Source: Coptis chinensis
Taxonomy: Eukaryota > Streptophyta > Magnoliopsida > Ranunculales > Ranunculaceae
Assembly: GCA_015680905.1 (NCBI GenBank)
Contig: CM027377.1
Span: forward strand, 89,383,001-89,447,000
Length of the DNA stretch: 64,000 nucleotides
Direction: 5' to 3'
The position numbers and the translations under genes were made by a program. How positions within the stretch are numbered: the stretch's first letter is position 1; each line of letters starts with the position of its first letter. Below are positions 22,970-33,689 of this stretch, in pieces. Below the pieces are notes generated by a model. It did not search any database and was not told the DNA's origin. It worked only from the letters and a program-made list of their open reading frames with translations.

Positions 22970-23090
22970 GGTTAGTGGAAGCTAAGGCACCTCAAATGAG
23001 GAACCACCGCCTTTAATTATGGTACTTAAAGATGTTGTATTATTCGCTTGAGGTTAAGGTGCCTCGTGTGGAGGAACCACCGCCTTATTT
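22970..23090 (+). repeat. Two copies of a GGAACCACCGCCTT segment
   Basis: AAGGCACCTCAAATGAGGAACCACCGCC (split here as AAGGCACCTC and GAGGAACCACCGCC) and AAGGTGCCTC with GAGGAACCACCGCC lie about 70 bp apart. No coding sequence. Confidence 0.6.
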
Positions 23091-23469
23091 ATTGTGTATA
23101 TATATGTATAAGTCTAATTTGTATTTTAGAGCTACTCACACCAAAGATTTTTATAATGTCAATCTCGATTTGCATGTTTGTTTATCGGATGTGTTCATTA
23201 AATGAACATAGTTGATAAGTCTTGACAGATTTAGTGTTGAAGAAGGTTGGTTGTTGTCTGCTTGTGGTTTGGCATGCTAAGCCGCCGCATTTCAAGATAG
23301 GTTTTGTTTTCCCTTGAGGTGATATAGATTTTCAGTTGAGACAATGTTATTTGTATTTTCATTTGTAATTTTAAATAAAGAGTTATTGAAAAGAGATTTG
23401 TAACCTAATCATCTTATTTGTGAATTTTTGTAATGAAGAGGACTTTGTTTAATTGAAAATTTTATTGGT
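23091..23469 (+). other. Noncoding, 3'-end-like sequence
   Basis: No gene. AAATAAAGAG at about 23,375 followed by T/A-rich sequence resembles a polyadenylation region, so this may be the end of a retroelement transcript or LTR. No matching partner is seen in the window. Confidence 0.35.
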
Positions 23470-23478
23470 TTTAATTAT

Positions 23479-23608
23479 GAGCATGTCTTCGCCAATTGTA
23501 TGGTGCGCAGTCCCTTTGATCAAGACTCCGCCATGCAATACACACGCACTTTGAGTGGCCCAGATTTCACAAAGATACCATACTTAATCGCAAATCATAG
23601 ATTTAGCC
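23479..23608 (-). mobile_element. MITE, GGCTAAATC family
   Basis: 130 bp, GAGCATGTCTTCGCC to ATAGATTTAGCC. TTTAATTAT flanks both sides (23,470-23,478 and 23,609-23,617). Confidence 0.9.
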
Positions 23609-23794
23609 TTTAATTATCCGATATGTAAACCGCTTATGGGTTTTGAAAGTGGAGAGCTTACACCCTCGAAATCAAGAGTCGAGAACAAATATTGTTTTTT
23701 AGAATTTTGTCATTTAAATTGGGGTGTGATAGCTTTAAAAACATACTCTTACATGTATGCAAAGTGTATAGAAATTGTAAACTATCGAACTAAC

Positions 23795-24189
23795 TTAGAC
23801 AAACAATTAACGGAAATCTGAAACTAGATGCAGATGTATTGAACTAACCTCAAAGAGTAATTAATGGAGATTGGAACTTGATGCAAATGCAATGAACTAA
23901 TCTCAATGACTAATTAACGGCTATCGAAAACCGATGCAAACTGCATCAATTAATCTTAATGAATAACTAACGGAAATCATAAAGTGAATGCAATTGAATT
24001 GAACCAACCTCAAATAATAATTAACGGAAATCGAAAACTTATGCAACTACATTGAACTAACCTCAAAGAATAATTAATGAGAAATTGAAAACGATGCAAC
24101 GCATTACATTAAACTATCCTCAAAGAATAATTAATGGAAAATCATAAACTTTATGCAAATGCATTGAACTAATAACCCTAAAACATATT
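23795..24189 (+). repeat. Minisatellite block 5
   Basis: About seven units of the same ~55-bp repeat as at 16,955-19,620. It is followed, as after block 2, by the shared unique tail. Confidence 0.85.
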
Positions 24190-24198
24190 TTGTATTAT

Positions 24199-24326
24199 GG
24201 CTAAATCTATGGTGCTGAGATGTATGGTGCCCATTACATCTCGCCACTCATACCAAGGGGTGCGTGTATTTAATGGCAAAAGTACTAATCCAAAGGCCCA
24301 TATTACCCAAGCACCAAGACATGCTC
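24199..24326 (+). mobile_element. MITE, GGCTAAATC family
   Basis: 128 bp, GGCTAAATCTATGG to AAGACATGCTC. TTGTATTAT flanks both sides (24,190-24,198 and 24,327-24,335). It lies at the boundary between minisatellite block 5 and the unique tail. Confidence 0.9.
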
Positions 24327-24335
24327 TTGTATTAT

Positions 24336-24840
24336 ATGTAGGGGGAATAAATGTCTCGACAAATATAGTTTTGCATTTTAAATAGTGTTTATTATAAATT
24401 TTTTAGGCTAAATCTATCAGGCGCGAGATGAATCGTGCGCCCTCACATCTGGGCCACTCACACACAGAGGTGTGGGTGTATTTCACCAAAGAAGTACTGA
24501 TCCAAAGGCCCATACAATTTGTGCACCATACAACATGCGCACCGAAGACATGCTCATTTTTTTATTGTGATTAAGAATGCCTTGCTATTCAAGTAGCTTC
24601 AATATTATCTTCGCCACATTGGGCATTCTCACAAAACTTCAATCAAACTTCTATTATTAAACCCAACAATAAAAAGAAGACGACGAGTTTTATCAAGGTT
24701 TGGTGCTTCCTTTTTATAGAGAGCGGTGCGAAATTTAAATGAGTAATTAATATAATTTTTATATCTCGTAGCTATGCATAGTTGTTAATATTTGTCAATA
24801 ATTTAATATAATGGCACCCGTTCGTAGGACACGTTCATGT
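24336..24840 (+). other. Unique tail, copy B (interrupted by a MITE)
   Basis: Matches 17,990-18,320 block by block (TATAGTTTTGCATTTT, GCTATTCAAGTAGCTTCAAT, CACAAAACTTCAATCAAACT), with a MITE at 24,406-24,555 in the middle. It ends near GGCACCCGTTCGTAGGACACG, possibly a degraded Helitron 3' hairpin. Confidence 0.65.
24406..24555 (+). mobile_element. MITE, GGCTAAATC family
   Basis: 150 bp, the fullest copy: GGCTAAATCTATCAGG, ACATCTGGGCCACTCACAC, GATCCAAAGGCCCA, GTGCACCATAC, ACCGAAGACATGCTC. Flanks are AATTTTTTA (24,397-24,405) and ATTTTTTTA (24,556-24,564), 8 of 9 identical. Confidence 0.85.
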
Positions 24841-26199
24841 GATAAATCTTTTCAAGTGGGAGTAGTGTAATCTTTGAGGATATGAAAACAATCAATCTGT
24901 TTTAGTGATTTGTACACATTAGTACGTAGTTTTAACGGTGATGATATGATTTTACCGCTAAATCACCATAAATCTAATAAAACTATTATACAATAAAACT
25001 ATTATATCAAGCTAGACATGCTCTTAAGATAATTCTATTTGAAAATTACAGATTAATATCCTAAACCACAAAGTGATGATGCTATCTCAATTTGATCCCT
25101 TTAGTTTCCAAGTACTTATGCACCATAATCACTTGTCATTAACGATTTCGGGTTTATTTTCAATAAAAATATATTCTTATTCGAAAATTTGTGAGAATTT
25201 TATAAAGCCTTTTCAACACATAAAATATTTAATAGATCACGGGCGATTGTAAAGACTCAAATTCTCACTAAGGGTATTTTCAGAAATTCATATTTAACCT
25301 AGGGACATTTCTGAATTGGTCGGTCGGGTTATATTTCAAACGCATTTAACTTAATGAAACTTACCTCAGACTTCTAAGCCACGCTAGATAAGCAAATCTT
25401 ATGAGAAAATTTGACAAAATGTCGGTTAGCGCTTTTCTCACCGCCGGCCGCACGAAAGTTAACAACTTACACGCATGAGTGGGTTATTGTTATAGGCTAA
25501 ATCTATCGCGATAGAATATAGGAGATTAAATTTAGCGGATGGGCCGAAAAATAATTACGACGACGGGCCAAAATGAGTTAGTGGTTAGGAGTGAATTAGG
25601 ACCTTAAGCCTAATTGGGATATTGGGCTTGGGCCTTAATATATCGGCCCAAACAAAACAAAAATCGCGACGTTAACCAAATCGCACTCCAAAATTTTCCC
25701 CAATTCGCCAATTTCAAAACCTAAGAGAGAGAAAATCCAAATTCCAATTCCATCGATTCAAATCAAGAATTCTTCACACCCAATCCTTAGAAACCATAAC
25801 CTCAAGTGTGGGAGTTCAATTTCCAAAGCATCAAGGAAATCGCAAATGACAGTGTGAGTTAATTCCTCTCAAATCGATAGTGTAAACTCGATTTCGATTT
25901 AATTGGTTGTAATTGATGAGAGATAATTGATATGGGGTGGTGTTGTATTCGGCAAGAGCTTGTTTGGAGAAGTAGAGCTTTATAAATTGGTGGAGGAGAA
26001 GCTAGAGTGAGCTTAAAATTGGTGGAACCGAAAAGCTAAGGAGCTATTCTACCGATTTGGTAAGGATTTTAGTATATTCAATCTATTTTAAAGAATTGAT
26101 GTTGGTTCTAGGCTTGTTTAAGATCACGCTTGAGTATCGAGTGAGTGAGAAAGAACACCCACTTAGTATTATTAACGCCGAAAAAGAATTACTATGCTA
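24841..26199. other. Noncoding, LTR/leader-like DNA
   Basis: No gene. A GGCTAAATCTATCGCG fragment of the MITE family lies at about 25,495. From 25,540 to 25,900 the sequence has GGGCTTGGGCC, AAGAGAGAGAAAATCC and AACCATAACC blocks typical of plant retroelement or transcript leaders, but no element ends could be paired. Confidence 0.4.
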
Positions 26200-26397
26200 T
26201 CTACAATATTCAACGCTAGCATTATTAGTAACGCTAGTATTATTAACGCTAGTAATATTCAACGTTAGTATTATTAACGCTAGTATTATCAACGCTAGTA
26301 TTATTATTAACGCTAGTAATATTCAACGCTAGAATTATTAACGCTAGTATTATTCAACCCACTTAGTAATATTCAACGCTAGTATTATTAACGCTGA
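26200..26397 (+). repeat. 15-bp minisatellite, unit near AACGCTAGTATTATT
   Basis: About a dozen imperfect units with AACGCTAGTATTATT or AACGCTAGTAATATTC. The open frame across it (ending 26,332) is only the translation of the repeat (NASI-type peptides). A GAAAGAATT motif lies on both sides of the array. Confidence 0.9.
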
Positions 26398-27470
26398 GAA
26401 AGAATTTGGTTTTGATGTTATCTACAAAACCAAATCCTTAACGCCGAGATTCTTTTCGACTTTCTCAGATAAGAATTTCCTCGTTAGTTTGATAAACTCT
26501 AACGAATCGACGATACATCTGATGTTATAGGAGTGATCTCGAAAGGATTTGGTTAAGGGGGCTTGATTCGCTAAGGGGGCTTGAGGAGAACGGAGCTTGC
26601 TAAGGTAGGAACTTACATGCCAATATATAGCATGCTTATTTTCATGCATGATTTGATTGTTTTAAATTGAGAAAAATAGTTTATGATCAACCATGCATGT
26701 ATATGTGATATCCATGTTTTGCATTGTATTCCTCGATATAAACTATATATATGGATAGCTTTCGTGTGAAATGGTTTTGTGAAATCGGGTAGTGGGATTT
26801 ATTTTCTTTGTTAAAAGAGTAAAACCGTTTTGGGAAGGGTTCTCGCCTTTTGTCCTCAAAGAAGGAGACAGAGAGATGGATTTTTAATGCGGTAAGGATT
26901 ACCCGTTGTTTGTAACTAGGTGTGAGGTTCTCGATTGTTCCCGATGGTTGTTGTTATTTACGATGATTCGCCGCTTGGGAATCATTGGTTGTTATTTACT
27001 ATGACCGCCCGCTTTGGGAGTCATAGGTTGCTTTTACTCTCGACAGGGAAATCCAGAACTCACACCTACGTAATCAATAATAGCTTTAAAAGGAAAAACT
27101 AAATATGTAATTATAGTATTTTGAAATAACCGTAATACGAAAGTATATATATATATACTATGCTTATCACGAGGGATTTGGAAAAGAATTGGTGAATTCC
27201 TATAAAGAAGGAACTGTTGTTGCATTCCCGAGATGGCAGCTCATTTAGATTCCAACTGGTGGTGTACACCTTCGAGGTGGGCCATCTTGGGCCATCTTGA
27301 AAGGGATGCATAATTACACAGATGTAGTCCGGGAATTTTTCTACTTTTCTAGATAATTATGCTTGTTTGTACCTTTTCTAGATAACAAAGGTACAAACAT
27401 TTCTCCCCTAATTTATAATATTCCTCTCTATTAGAATTCATAATATTCTATTTCACATTTTATGTCATCA
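26398..27470. other. Noncoding DNA with a short direct repeat
   Basis: No gene recognised. At about 26,945-27,030 a GTTGTTATTTAC(G/T)ATGA, CGC(C)GCTTGGGA, TCATTGGTTG module occurs twice. AATAT-rich sequence follows up to the helicase remnant. Confidence 0.5.
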
Positions 27471-27474
27471 GGTT

Positions 27475-28075
27475 GAAACGATCCCGTTCGTTATTGAGCT
27501 ACCCTCAACGATCCATCATTGCACACATCTTCGTGACCTGATTTCTCGCTTATTATCCTCATTTGATGAAACTTCCATCGCACCCCCGACTATTTAACCG
27601 AAAGGACAATTCTTTCTCATGCGAGGAATGATGATGTCAATGCCATTAATGCAAAGAGCCTTTTACGTGATGTTCCCGTGAGAAACTATGACTTTTCTAG
27701 TCACGCCGACAAGTTGGATGAGGCAGATGCAAATAATCCAAGAAATATTAATCAAGATCCAAATGAGTACCTAAACTCACTTGATCCCACCTGGTCCGCC
27801 ACCATTTCGACTCAAGCTAAAAAGAAGGTTGTCCAATAATGTTGTCGCTAATATTGCCCCCGTGACGGGTTATGCAATGGGACTCGCTTTGATGGTGTTG
27901 CAAATGTCAACCACACGCTATCCGGGCCGAATTTTACAGTGAAAAAATCGGGTAACCGTATTTATTCCAAGGATCTCTTTGTCACCATCCTCTTCAGATT
28001 TTCCTTTCAATATGACACCTAAGATAATTTCCTATCCATTTGGCTTATTCCATGACATAAATAAATCACAATGTT
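27475..28075 (+). pseudogene. Helitron PIF1-like helicase, C-terminal remnant
   Basis: In shifting frames the text follows the order of the Helitron helicase C-terminal domain. ILSHARNDDVNAINAKSLL (about 27,615) is followed by DEADANNPRNINQDPNEYLNSL (given here as DEADANNP and PNEYLNSL, about 27,720-27,785), then GCPIMLL (about 27,830), LCNGTRFDGVANV (about 27,875), GNRIYSKDLF (about 27,950), FPFNM and finally an INKSQ-like segment near 28,060. PIF1-type helicases unwind DNA during rolling-circle Helitron transposition. At least four frameshifts exist and the N-terminal half and Rep domain are absent. CACTA transposase sequence follows at once. Confidence 0.75.
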
Positions 28076-30693
28076 TGGCTTGAATCGCAAATCGATGGAT
28101 TCAATCCACGCATGTCTAATCCATCGGTTATAGTTGTTGCCCCGCTTTTGTGGTGCCTTATAATCAGCCAATCGCCTTTGTGCCCTGAAATCTGAGTTTC
28201 ATATGATGTCGTTGTTAATACCTCGGCCGGGCGCACCGAAATCAAAACATCGATGTATTCTTAGACCACCAGTTGACGAAGCTACAACAGCTTATGGAAA
28301 GAAGCGGGTGGCGACTTTACGACATTACGCAATGCAAACAGAGCATTTTACTTTTAGGGCCATGTTGATGTGGGGCATTCATGATTTACCAAATGTGATG
28401 GCAATTTATCAGTCCCGCAGAAACACATGGTTACAAAGCCCCGCCCCATTTGTGGTGATGAAACTCCGCCTATGCATCTTCGTAACGCGAAAGATCGCCT
28501 ATACAAATTACCGGATGTTTCTTAAACTGATCACCCATTTAGGCAAGGCATTTAGGACTTAAGACAAAAGAGTTAAACCCTCCTCCACCAAGGTTAAAGG
28601 AGAAGTAATTGAGAAAATGTTAAGTCGCGGTCCATTATGTACCCGGGAAAATATTAAAAGGTACCAAACGGAGTATAGATGATGTGGATGTGGTTGCTAT
28701 TGAGATGATGAAGATTATGAAGATTATGAAGTTACTTGAAGCATGGTATAAGAGGTTTATTCTCTTTGAATTAGAATATTGGTCGGCTAAATAAAATTTG
28801 ACATGTTATTGACGGATGCACGATGAGAAGAACGTGGGGCGTAACACATAATAAATGTGATTCTTGACAAGAAAGAAAAACAAAAGGATACAGTTCGGAG
28901 GCACTAGAGGATTTGAAGAAAATGGGAATTAATAGTGGTCAATGGATGCAAACAACCCAATCATTGGAGATCTGTTAAAACCAAAGGCCCCATTTGTCTT
29001 GAATAAAGATGAGAAGCTTGAGTTCTGCACAATTTTGAAGAACTTGAAGCTTCCTACAGGTTTTTCATCAAACTTAAAAAACATTGTCATTTTGAGTCCT
29101 CCTGGTTTGCTTACAATGAAATCACATGACTATCACGTGATTATGTGTTACTTGCTTCCAGTTTTGCTTCAACACACTTTTCCAAAACACCGCGATTTGC
29201 ATAGAGCTATTCATCAGATTAGCTTATTTTTTAATCTTCTATGTTCGAAAGTATTAATCCGAAAGGAAATCTAAGATGCCCAATACATGGTTGCATTGGC
29301 ATTGTGTGTACTGGAAAAGTATTTTCCAACCGCTTTCTTTGATATTAGCATCCACCTCTTGGTGCATTTGGCTTATGAAGGGCTGATTTGTGGACCTGTG
29401 TATCCTAGGTGGATGTTTCCATTTGAACGGTATGTAAAATGCCTTTACTTTTATTTCTTATTTAGTGGCAATTATTATCGACGAAACTACGAAGTACAAT
29501 TTTGGTTTTGTTTATTTTAATAGGGCAATGAAGGAGTGTAAAAATATTCCGAGCAATAAACGTTATGCTTTGAAGGCTCTATTAAGGAGTCCTATATTGT
29601 TTCCGAGTCTATTAGGTATGCTATGGAGTACATGCCAAATTCTCGATGGAAATCACAAAGCTACCGTGGAGGCGCTTCTAGATGAAGATGGAGAGTATAG
29701 TGATGAGGGGCCTATACTTGAGGGTAAACCGCGGATCCTAGGCAAGGAACAATGGATACAAATCCGTGGTGGGTTCTTTTTTCGATTCAACATCGAAAAG
29801 CTTGATGAACATTACAGTTTGATTGTTTTTTATAAATTTGACTCAAACATTTACTAGTCTAAAAGTCGTAATAAATAGTCGGTCAAACTGCATAAACAAA
29901 TTGTAGTGAATATCGTGCCTTGCAAGCAACCGCACGCGCTTTAAGAAAAGGGGTAGCAAAGACGTATGGAGATACGACCGAAGTTTATTGTGTGGTTATA
30001 TGACAAGGTATTGTTTTATATATAATTTAATTTAGTAGGATATTACAATTAGTATTTTAATTTTATCTTTCTAATTGTCGTTTTTTTTTTACTTCACAGT
30101 TGTTGGCTGCAAAAGACATAGATTGTGACTTATGGTGAATTGTCCAAGGACCATTGTTCAAAGCTAAAACATATAAAAAGTGTCGTGTTAATGGTTTTGT
30201 GTTCTCTACTAGGTCGCATGACAAAACAGTTTCCACACAAGATAGTGGTGTTTCCATGAAAGCAATCACTACGTTTACGTCGAGTAGGAAAGACAAAAAT
30301 CCCATTGATGCATCGACTAAGTGGTATGGGGTTATCGAACAGATAATAGAGTTGGACTATACGACCTTCCAGCATGTTGTCTTTTATTGCAATTGGATGA
30401 GGGTGGAGGACAAGACCAATGGTTGTAAACTTTGTCCAGATTCTAATTTGGTGATGGTTAATCTCAATAGGCTAAAGAGTGTTGATCAGTACTTTGATGA
30501 GCCCGTGATTCTTGCTTCTGAGGCTAGTCAGGTGTTTTACTCGGAGGATTTGAGAAATCCTAACTGGTGGGTAGTCATAAATTCGCCTAGGGGATTGACA
30601 AGTCGAGTTGATGAACTAGATGCACCAACTGACTTCCAATCTATTCTTGAGGACCAACCTAATTTGCAACCATTGATGGAAAGTCTAACCTGA
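28076..30693 (+). pseudogene. CACTA (En/Spm) TNP2-type transposase, 5'-truncated
   Basis: The order of a CACTA transposase is kept. There is a DGFNP-like segment near 28,095; the MMSLLIPRPGAPKSKH block at 28,203; TFRAMLMWGIHDLPN near 28,350; CPICGDETPPMHLRNAKDRL one frame over near 28,440; and TDHPFRQG near 28,530. The DUF4218-like part has LNKDEKLEFCTILKNLKLP, MKSHDYHVIMCYLLPV (about 29,115) and PRWMFPFERYVK (29,405-29,440), then GSIKESYIVSESIRYAMEY near 29,575. The DUF4216-like part (30,154-30,693) is fully open, with KWYGVIEQIIELDY, VNLNRLKSVD and ILASEASQVFY. The 5' third is missing and several frameshifts lie before 29,500. In life it would cut the CACTA ends. Confidence 0.85.
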
Positions 30694-30956
30694 TTGTAAT
30701 AGTTGCACTATCATATTGTTGAGATTTTTAGTTGCATGCGAAAGTCTCATTTTCTACTTTTAGATATATAAACTATTTCTATTTTGAAGTTTGTTTGTGC
30801 AGTTGGGTAAAAGGTGTGTTTGAGTTGTTTTTTATCTTTTTTTTTAATCAAGAATAGTCTCTATAAATGTATACTTTTGAACTTTGTCATTTTTTTGTGG
30901 TATCCTAATTTTACCTATTTGTTCTAACATTTTATTGTCATATAGTAGACTATTTA

Positions 30957-32752
30957 ATAATGGCACTAGGTCAATCTCAATCTATTGCTTTCAGCCATCG
31001 AGTTCAATCTCACTTGCATCTCATAATTCAACTTCAGACTTTCACACATCTCAGCCTTCGGGAAACTCACCAACGATTACCAAGTTACCTATAGAGTTTG
31101 ATAAGGATGGCGTCATTGTGGGTCCTAACCATGCTAAATGGAATACCCAGGTTGGTATTTATGTTCGATCTCGTATTCCAATTCATTACAAGGATTGGAG
31201 GAAAATAGATGGAAGCTTCAAGGATAACGTCTGGAATAAATTAATGGTAAGATTTACATGTACTTTAATTTTGATGATAGCATCCATTATTCTTGAATAT
31301 TAGTATGTTTTTCAAATCCTATATCTACATATTGTCCAGCTCTATGTATGGAAATTTACTTAATATGAAATAAACAAAAGTCACTTTGTTCATGTAGGAA
31401 GAATTTGAGCCTAATGTTCCCCAAGCAATGGCACGCCGAGAAGTTGAAAAGGACTTTCCCCAAAAGTTCAGATCAGCAAAGTATGCCCTGCGGAAAGAAA
31501 TTTTGCGTAAGTGCGAGAGCGTGGAAGAAGCTATTGCAGCATGCCCAGATGGTAAGGACTCAAATCATTGGGCTGTGTTTGTTAGAAATGAGTGTATCAA
31601 TAAGTGAGAGCTAGAAACGCAAAGAATGCAGAATGCCAAAAAGAATATATATCGACATACTAATGGGCGGACACATATGCCCATAAACCGGATAAAATGG
31701 TAGGTGTCTATTCTTGCACTAACGATTTCTTATCACGCTATGCTAACAACTATTAAGGATTTTTTGTAGGATAAAGAAGATCCTAGCAGAAAACATGGAC
31801 GGGTAGATAGTTGGAAAAAAGGACATGAGCGTCGTGATGGAACTATATTAGCGAGTGCTCGGACCCATTATGTAAGTTCTAATAACATTGAAGCTTGAAC
31901 TTACCTGTGTGTTAGTATTGTATATAGACTATGTTGCATATTATATTACTCATATCGGTGGTCAATATTATATGAACAAGTGGAGGCTTCTCATAAAAGA
32001 AGAAAAGAAGCAAGCGCGGGTGGTGAGGCTAGTGTAATGGAAGTAGACTTCGATAATAATGAGTTGTCTGAAGTCTTTGGGCCCGACAAAGGGAGTAGAA
32101 CTCGTGGAATCAGCTCCAACAAGTCTAAGAAGCAATTGCAATGTACAGGTATTGCCAAGGCATTATTACAGCAAGCAAACTCTTCATCCAATTCTGAGTT
32201 GAAGGGGGAAATGAATGAGATGAAGTCTTCCTTAGTTAATGTCATGGGCGTGTTAAAGGTGAGTTTGCAGTTTGCACTTGTGCTTTATTGCATACAATAT
32301 CATTATGTATAACTAATTGTTACTATAAATTGTGTCAGGATGTACTTAAGGCTGTCAAAAGCAATGGAACACCGACTGCTCAACCACCGTGCATCCCAAC
32401 AGCACCAGAAACTAAAGTCGGTTCCAGTTCTATTCGTCACTCGACTCAACAAAACTTGATGAATATGTTTGCAAATTTGAATCCTCCTTCTGGGACGCTT
32501 GGTTCTTCACCAAATGTATCTTTATTAGATAGGGATGGTGTAGTGGTTGCTAAGGGGTATGTCATGACAGAGAGACCGGAGATTGCAATGGCGAAAAAAG
32601 TTCTCGCAGGTGAAAAAAAGGTCTACATAGAGGAAGTCTTGGTTGGTGATGCTCTTCTTTACGATGGGCCCCAAGATGGAGTTAGATTTTTGGATGCCTT
32701 TAGTGTAGGAGGTCCTTTAATTTGGCTCGAGTCAAGGATGCAATTTTCTTAA
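30957..32752 (+). pseudogene. CACTA second ORF (plant transposase Ptta/En/Spm type), nearly intact
   Basis: Five exons with GT-AG borders can be read: about 30,957-31,246, 31,398-31,701, 31,770-31,871, 31,979-32,258 and 32,339-32,752. Exon 1 has a Ser/Pro-rich start, then FDKDGVIVGPNHAKWNTQVG. Exon 2 has EEFEPNVPQAMARREVEKDF and RKCESVEEAIAACPDG. Exon 3 has KHGRVDSWKKGHERRDG. Exon 4 is Lys- and Ser-rich with a helical end. Exon 5 ends with DRDGVVVAKG and VYIEEVLVGDALLYDG, a C-terminal domain common in these genes. The only lesion in this reading is TGA at 31,605-31,607. It could be a second gene or the 3' part of the TNP2 gene. Confidence 0.75.
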
Positions 32753-33214
32753 TAAGTTGTTTGGGATATGCAAACTTTCTGAACTTGGAATTTTTCAGTA
32801 TGGTTTGGTTACTTTATGTTTTGAATGTCGTTTGTTTTTTATTTAATATGGATGTCATAGTGACTTGACAAACTTATGGTCTTTTTTTGGTATGGATGAG
32901 TACTGACTTTAATATGTTCGTACTATATCTATTGAGTAAATTTGATTGCAGTATATGTATGCTTGTTTGCTAGCGTCAAGAAAAAGTACTAACCCATTTT
33001 TAACTCCGCCTATGCAAATCAATATAATTGGTTTGCACTGCCGGTCCCAAGCCCGGATAAAGGAGGAGGGAGGATGGTGGAGCCTTGGACTGTTTTTCCA
33101 TTGAACGTTTGATCTGCTCGTTATTCGTGCAAAACTCAAATTTTCTTTGTAGTTCACTTCGTTATAGGTTCATATATTTGTTAGTTTTTTTTATTAATTT
33201 TGTTGAATTGATTG
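32753..33214 (+). other. 3' flank of the CACTA gene
   Basis: T-rich noncoding DNA without a recognised gene. CCGGTCCCAAGCCCGGATAA at about 33,040 is a G/C-rich patch of unknown origin. Confidence 0.4.
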
Positions 33215-33535
33215 TGCAGGAAAGACCAAATGTGAAAGAAGCTAATGTGCAAGAGATTGCCAGAGCACAAAAGCAAGAACTTTTTTTTTCTATTTCCTGC
33301 AGACGCTATAAAGAGAAGAAGGAAGAAGTGGAGCCAGAGGGCAGAGGCTGATCCAGAACGAGATCAAAGGATTTGTATTTTCGTGTCGTGCCGGTTTATT
33401 TTCCAATTCATGTTTATGCTTATTTTTATCATTTTTTCTACTCAATTCTCAGAGTTTAAGCTTTGTTTGACAGATTTCTTTGAAGGCAGATGAAAAAGAC
33501 GTGTTTCAATTCTTTTCAAGGAAATTTGGCAAGGT
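33215..33535 (+). pseudogene. Fragment of CC1/RBM39-like splicing factor gene
   Basis: Two exon-like pieces. The first (about 33,300-33,370) reads RRYKEKKEEVEPE and, after a frameshift in the duplicated AGAGG(C) region, ADPERDQR. The second follows a polypyrimidine stretch and AG near 33,475 and reads SLKADEKDVFQFFSRKFGKV, ending at a GT. This is the junction before RRM1 and the start of the RRM in plant CC1-like (RBM39/CAPER-type) splicing factors, where PERDQR, then LKA.E.DV.EFFS..GKV occurs. Upstream ERPNVKEANVQEIARAQ (33,218) is unassigned. The fragment is too short to function. Confidence 0.65.
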
Positions 33536-33689
33536 TAGTAGGGGTGCTCTTTTTAGCATATCATATTACCTCTTAATATAGTGGATCGTAAATATTTTCG
33601 TGAGTGTTCATTTGAGATCATTTCCAATTTCTTGGATTCACGAATTGAATAGTTTGTTTTATATTGGTTAAGTGAATATTGAATAGAGA

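Noticed and set aside
26057-26332. 91-residue open frame
   Set aside because: Its second half is only the translation of the 15-bp minisatellite.
28203-28562. 119-residue frame as an intact independent gene
   Set aside because: It is one frame of the broken CACTA transposase; the neighbouring motifs continue in other frames.
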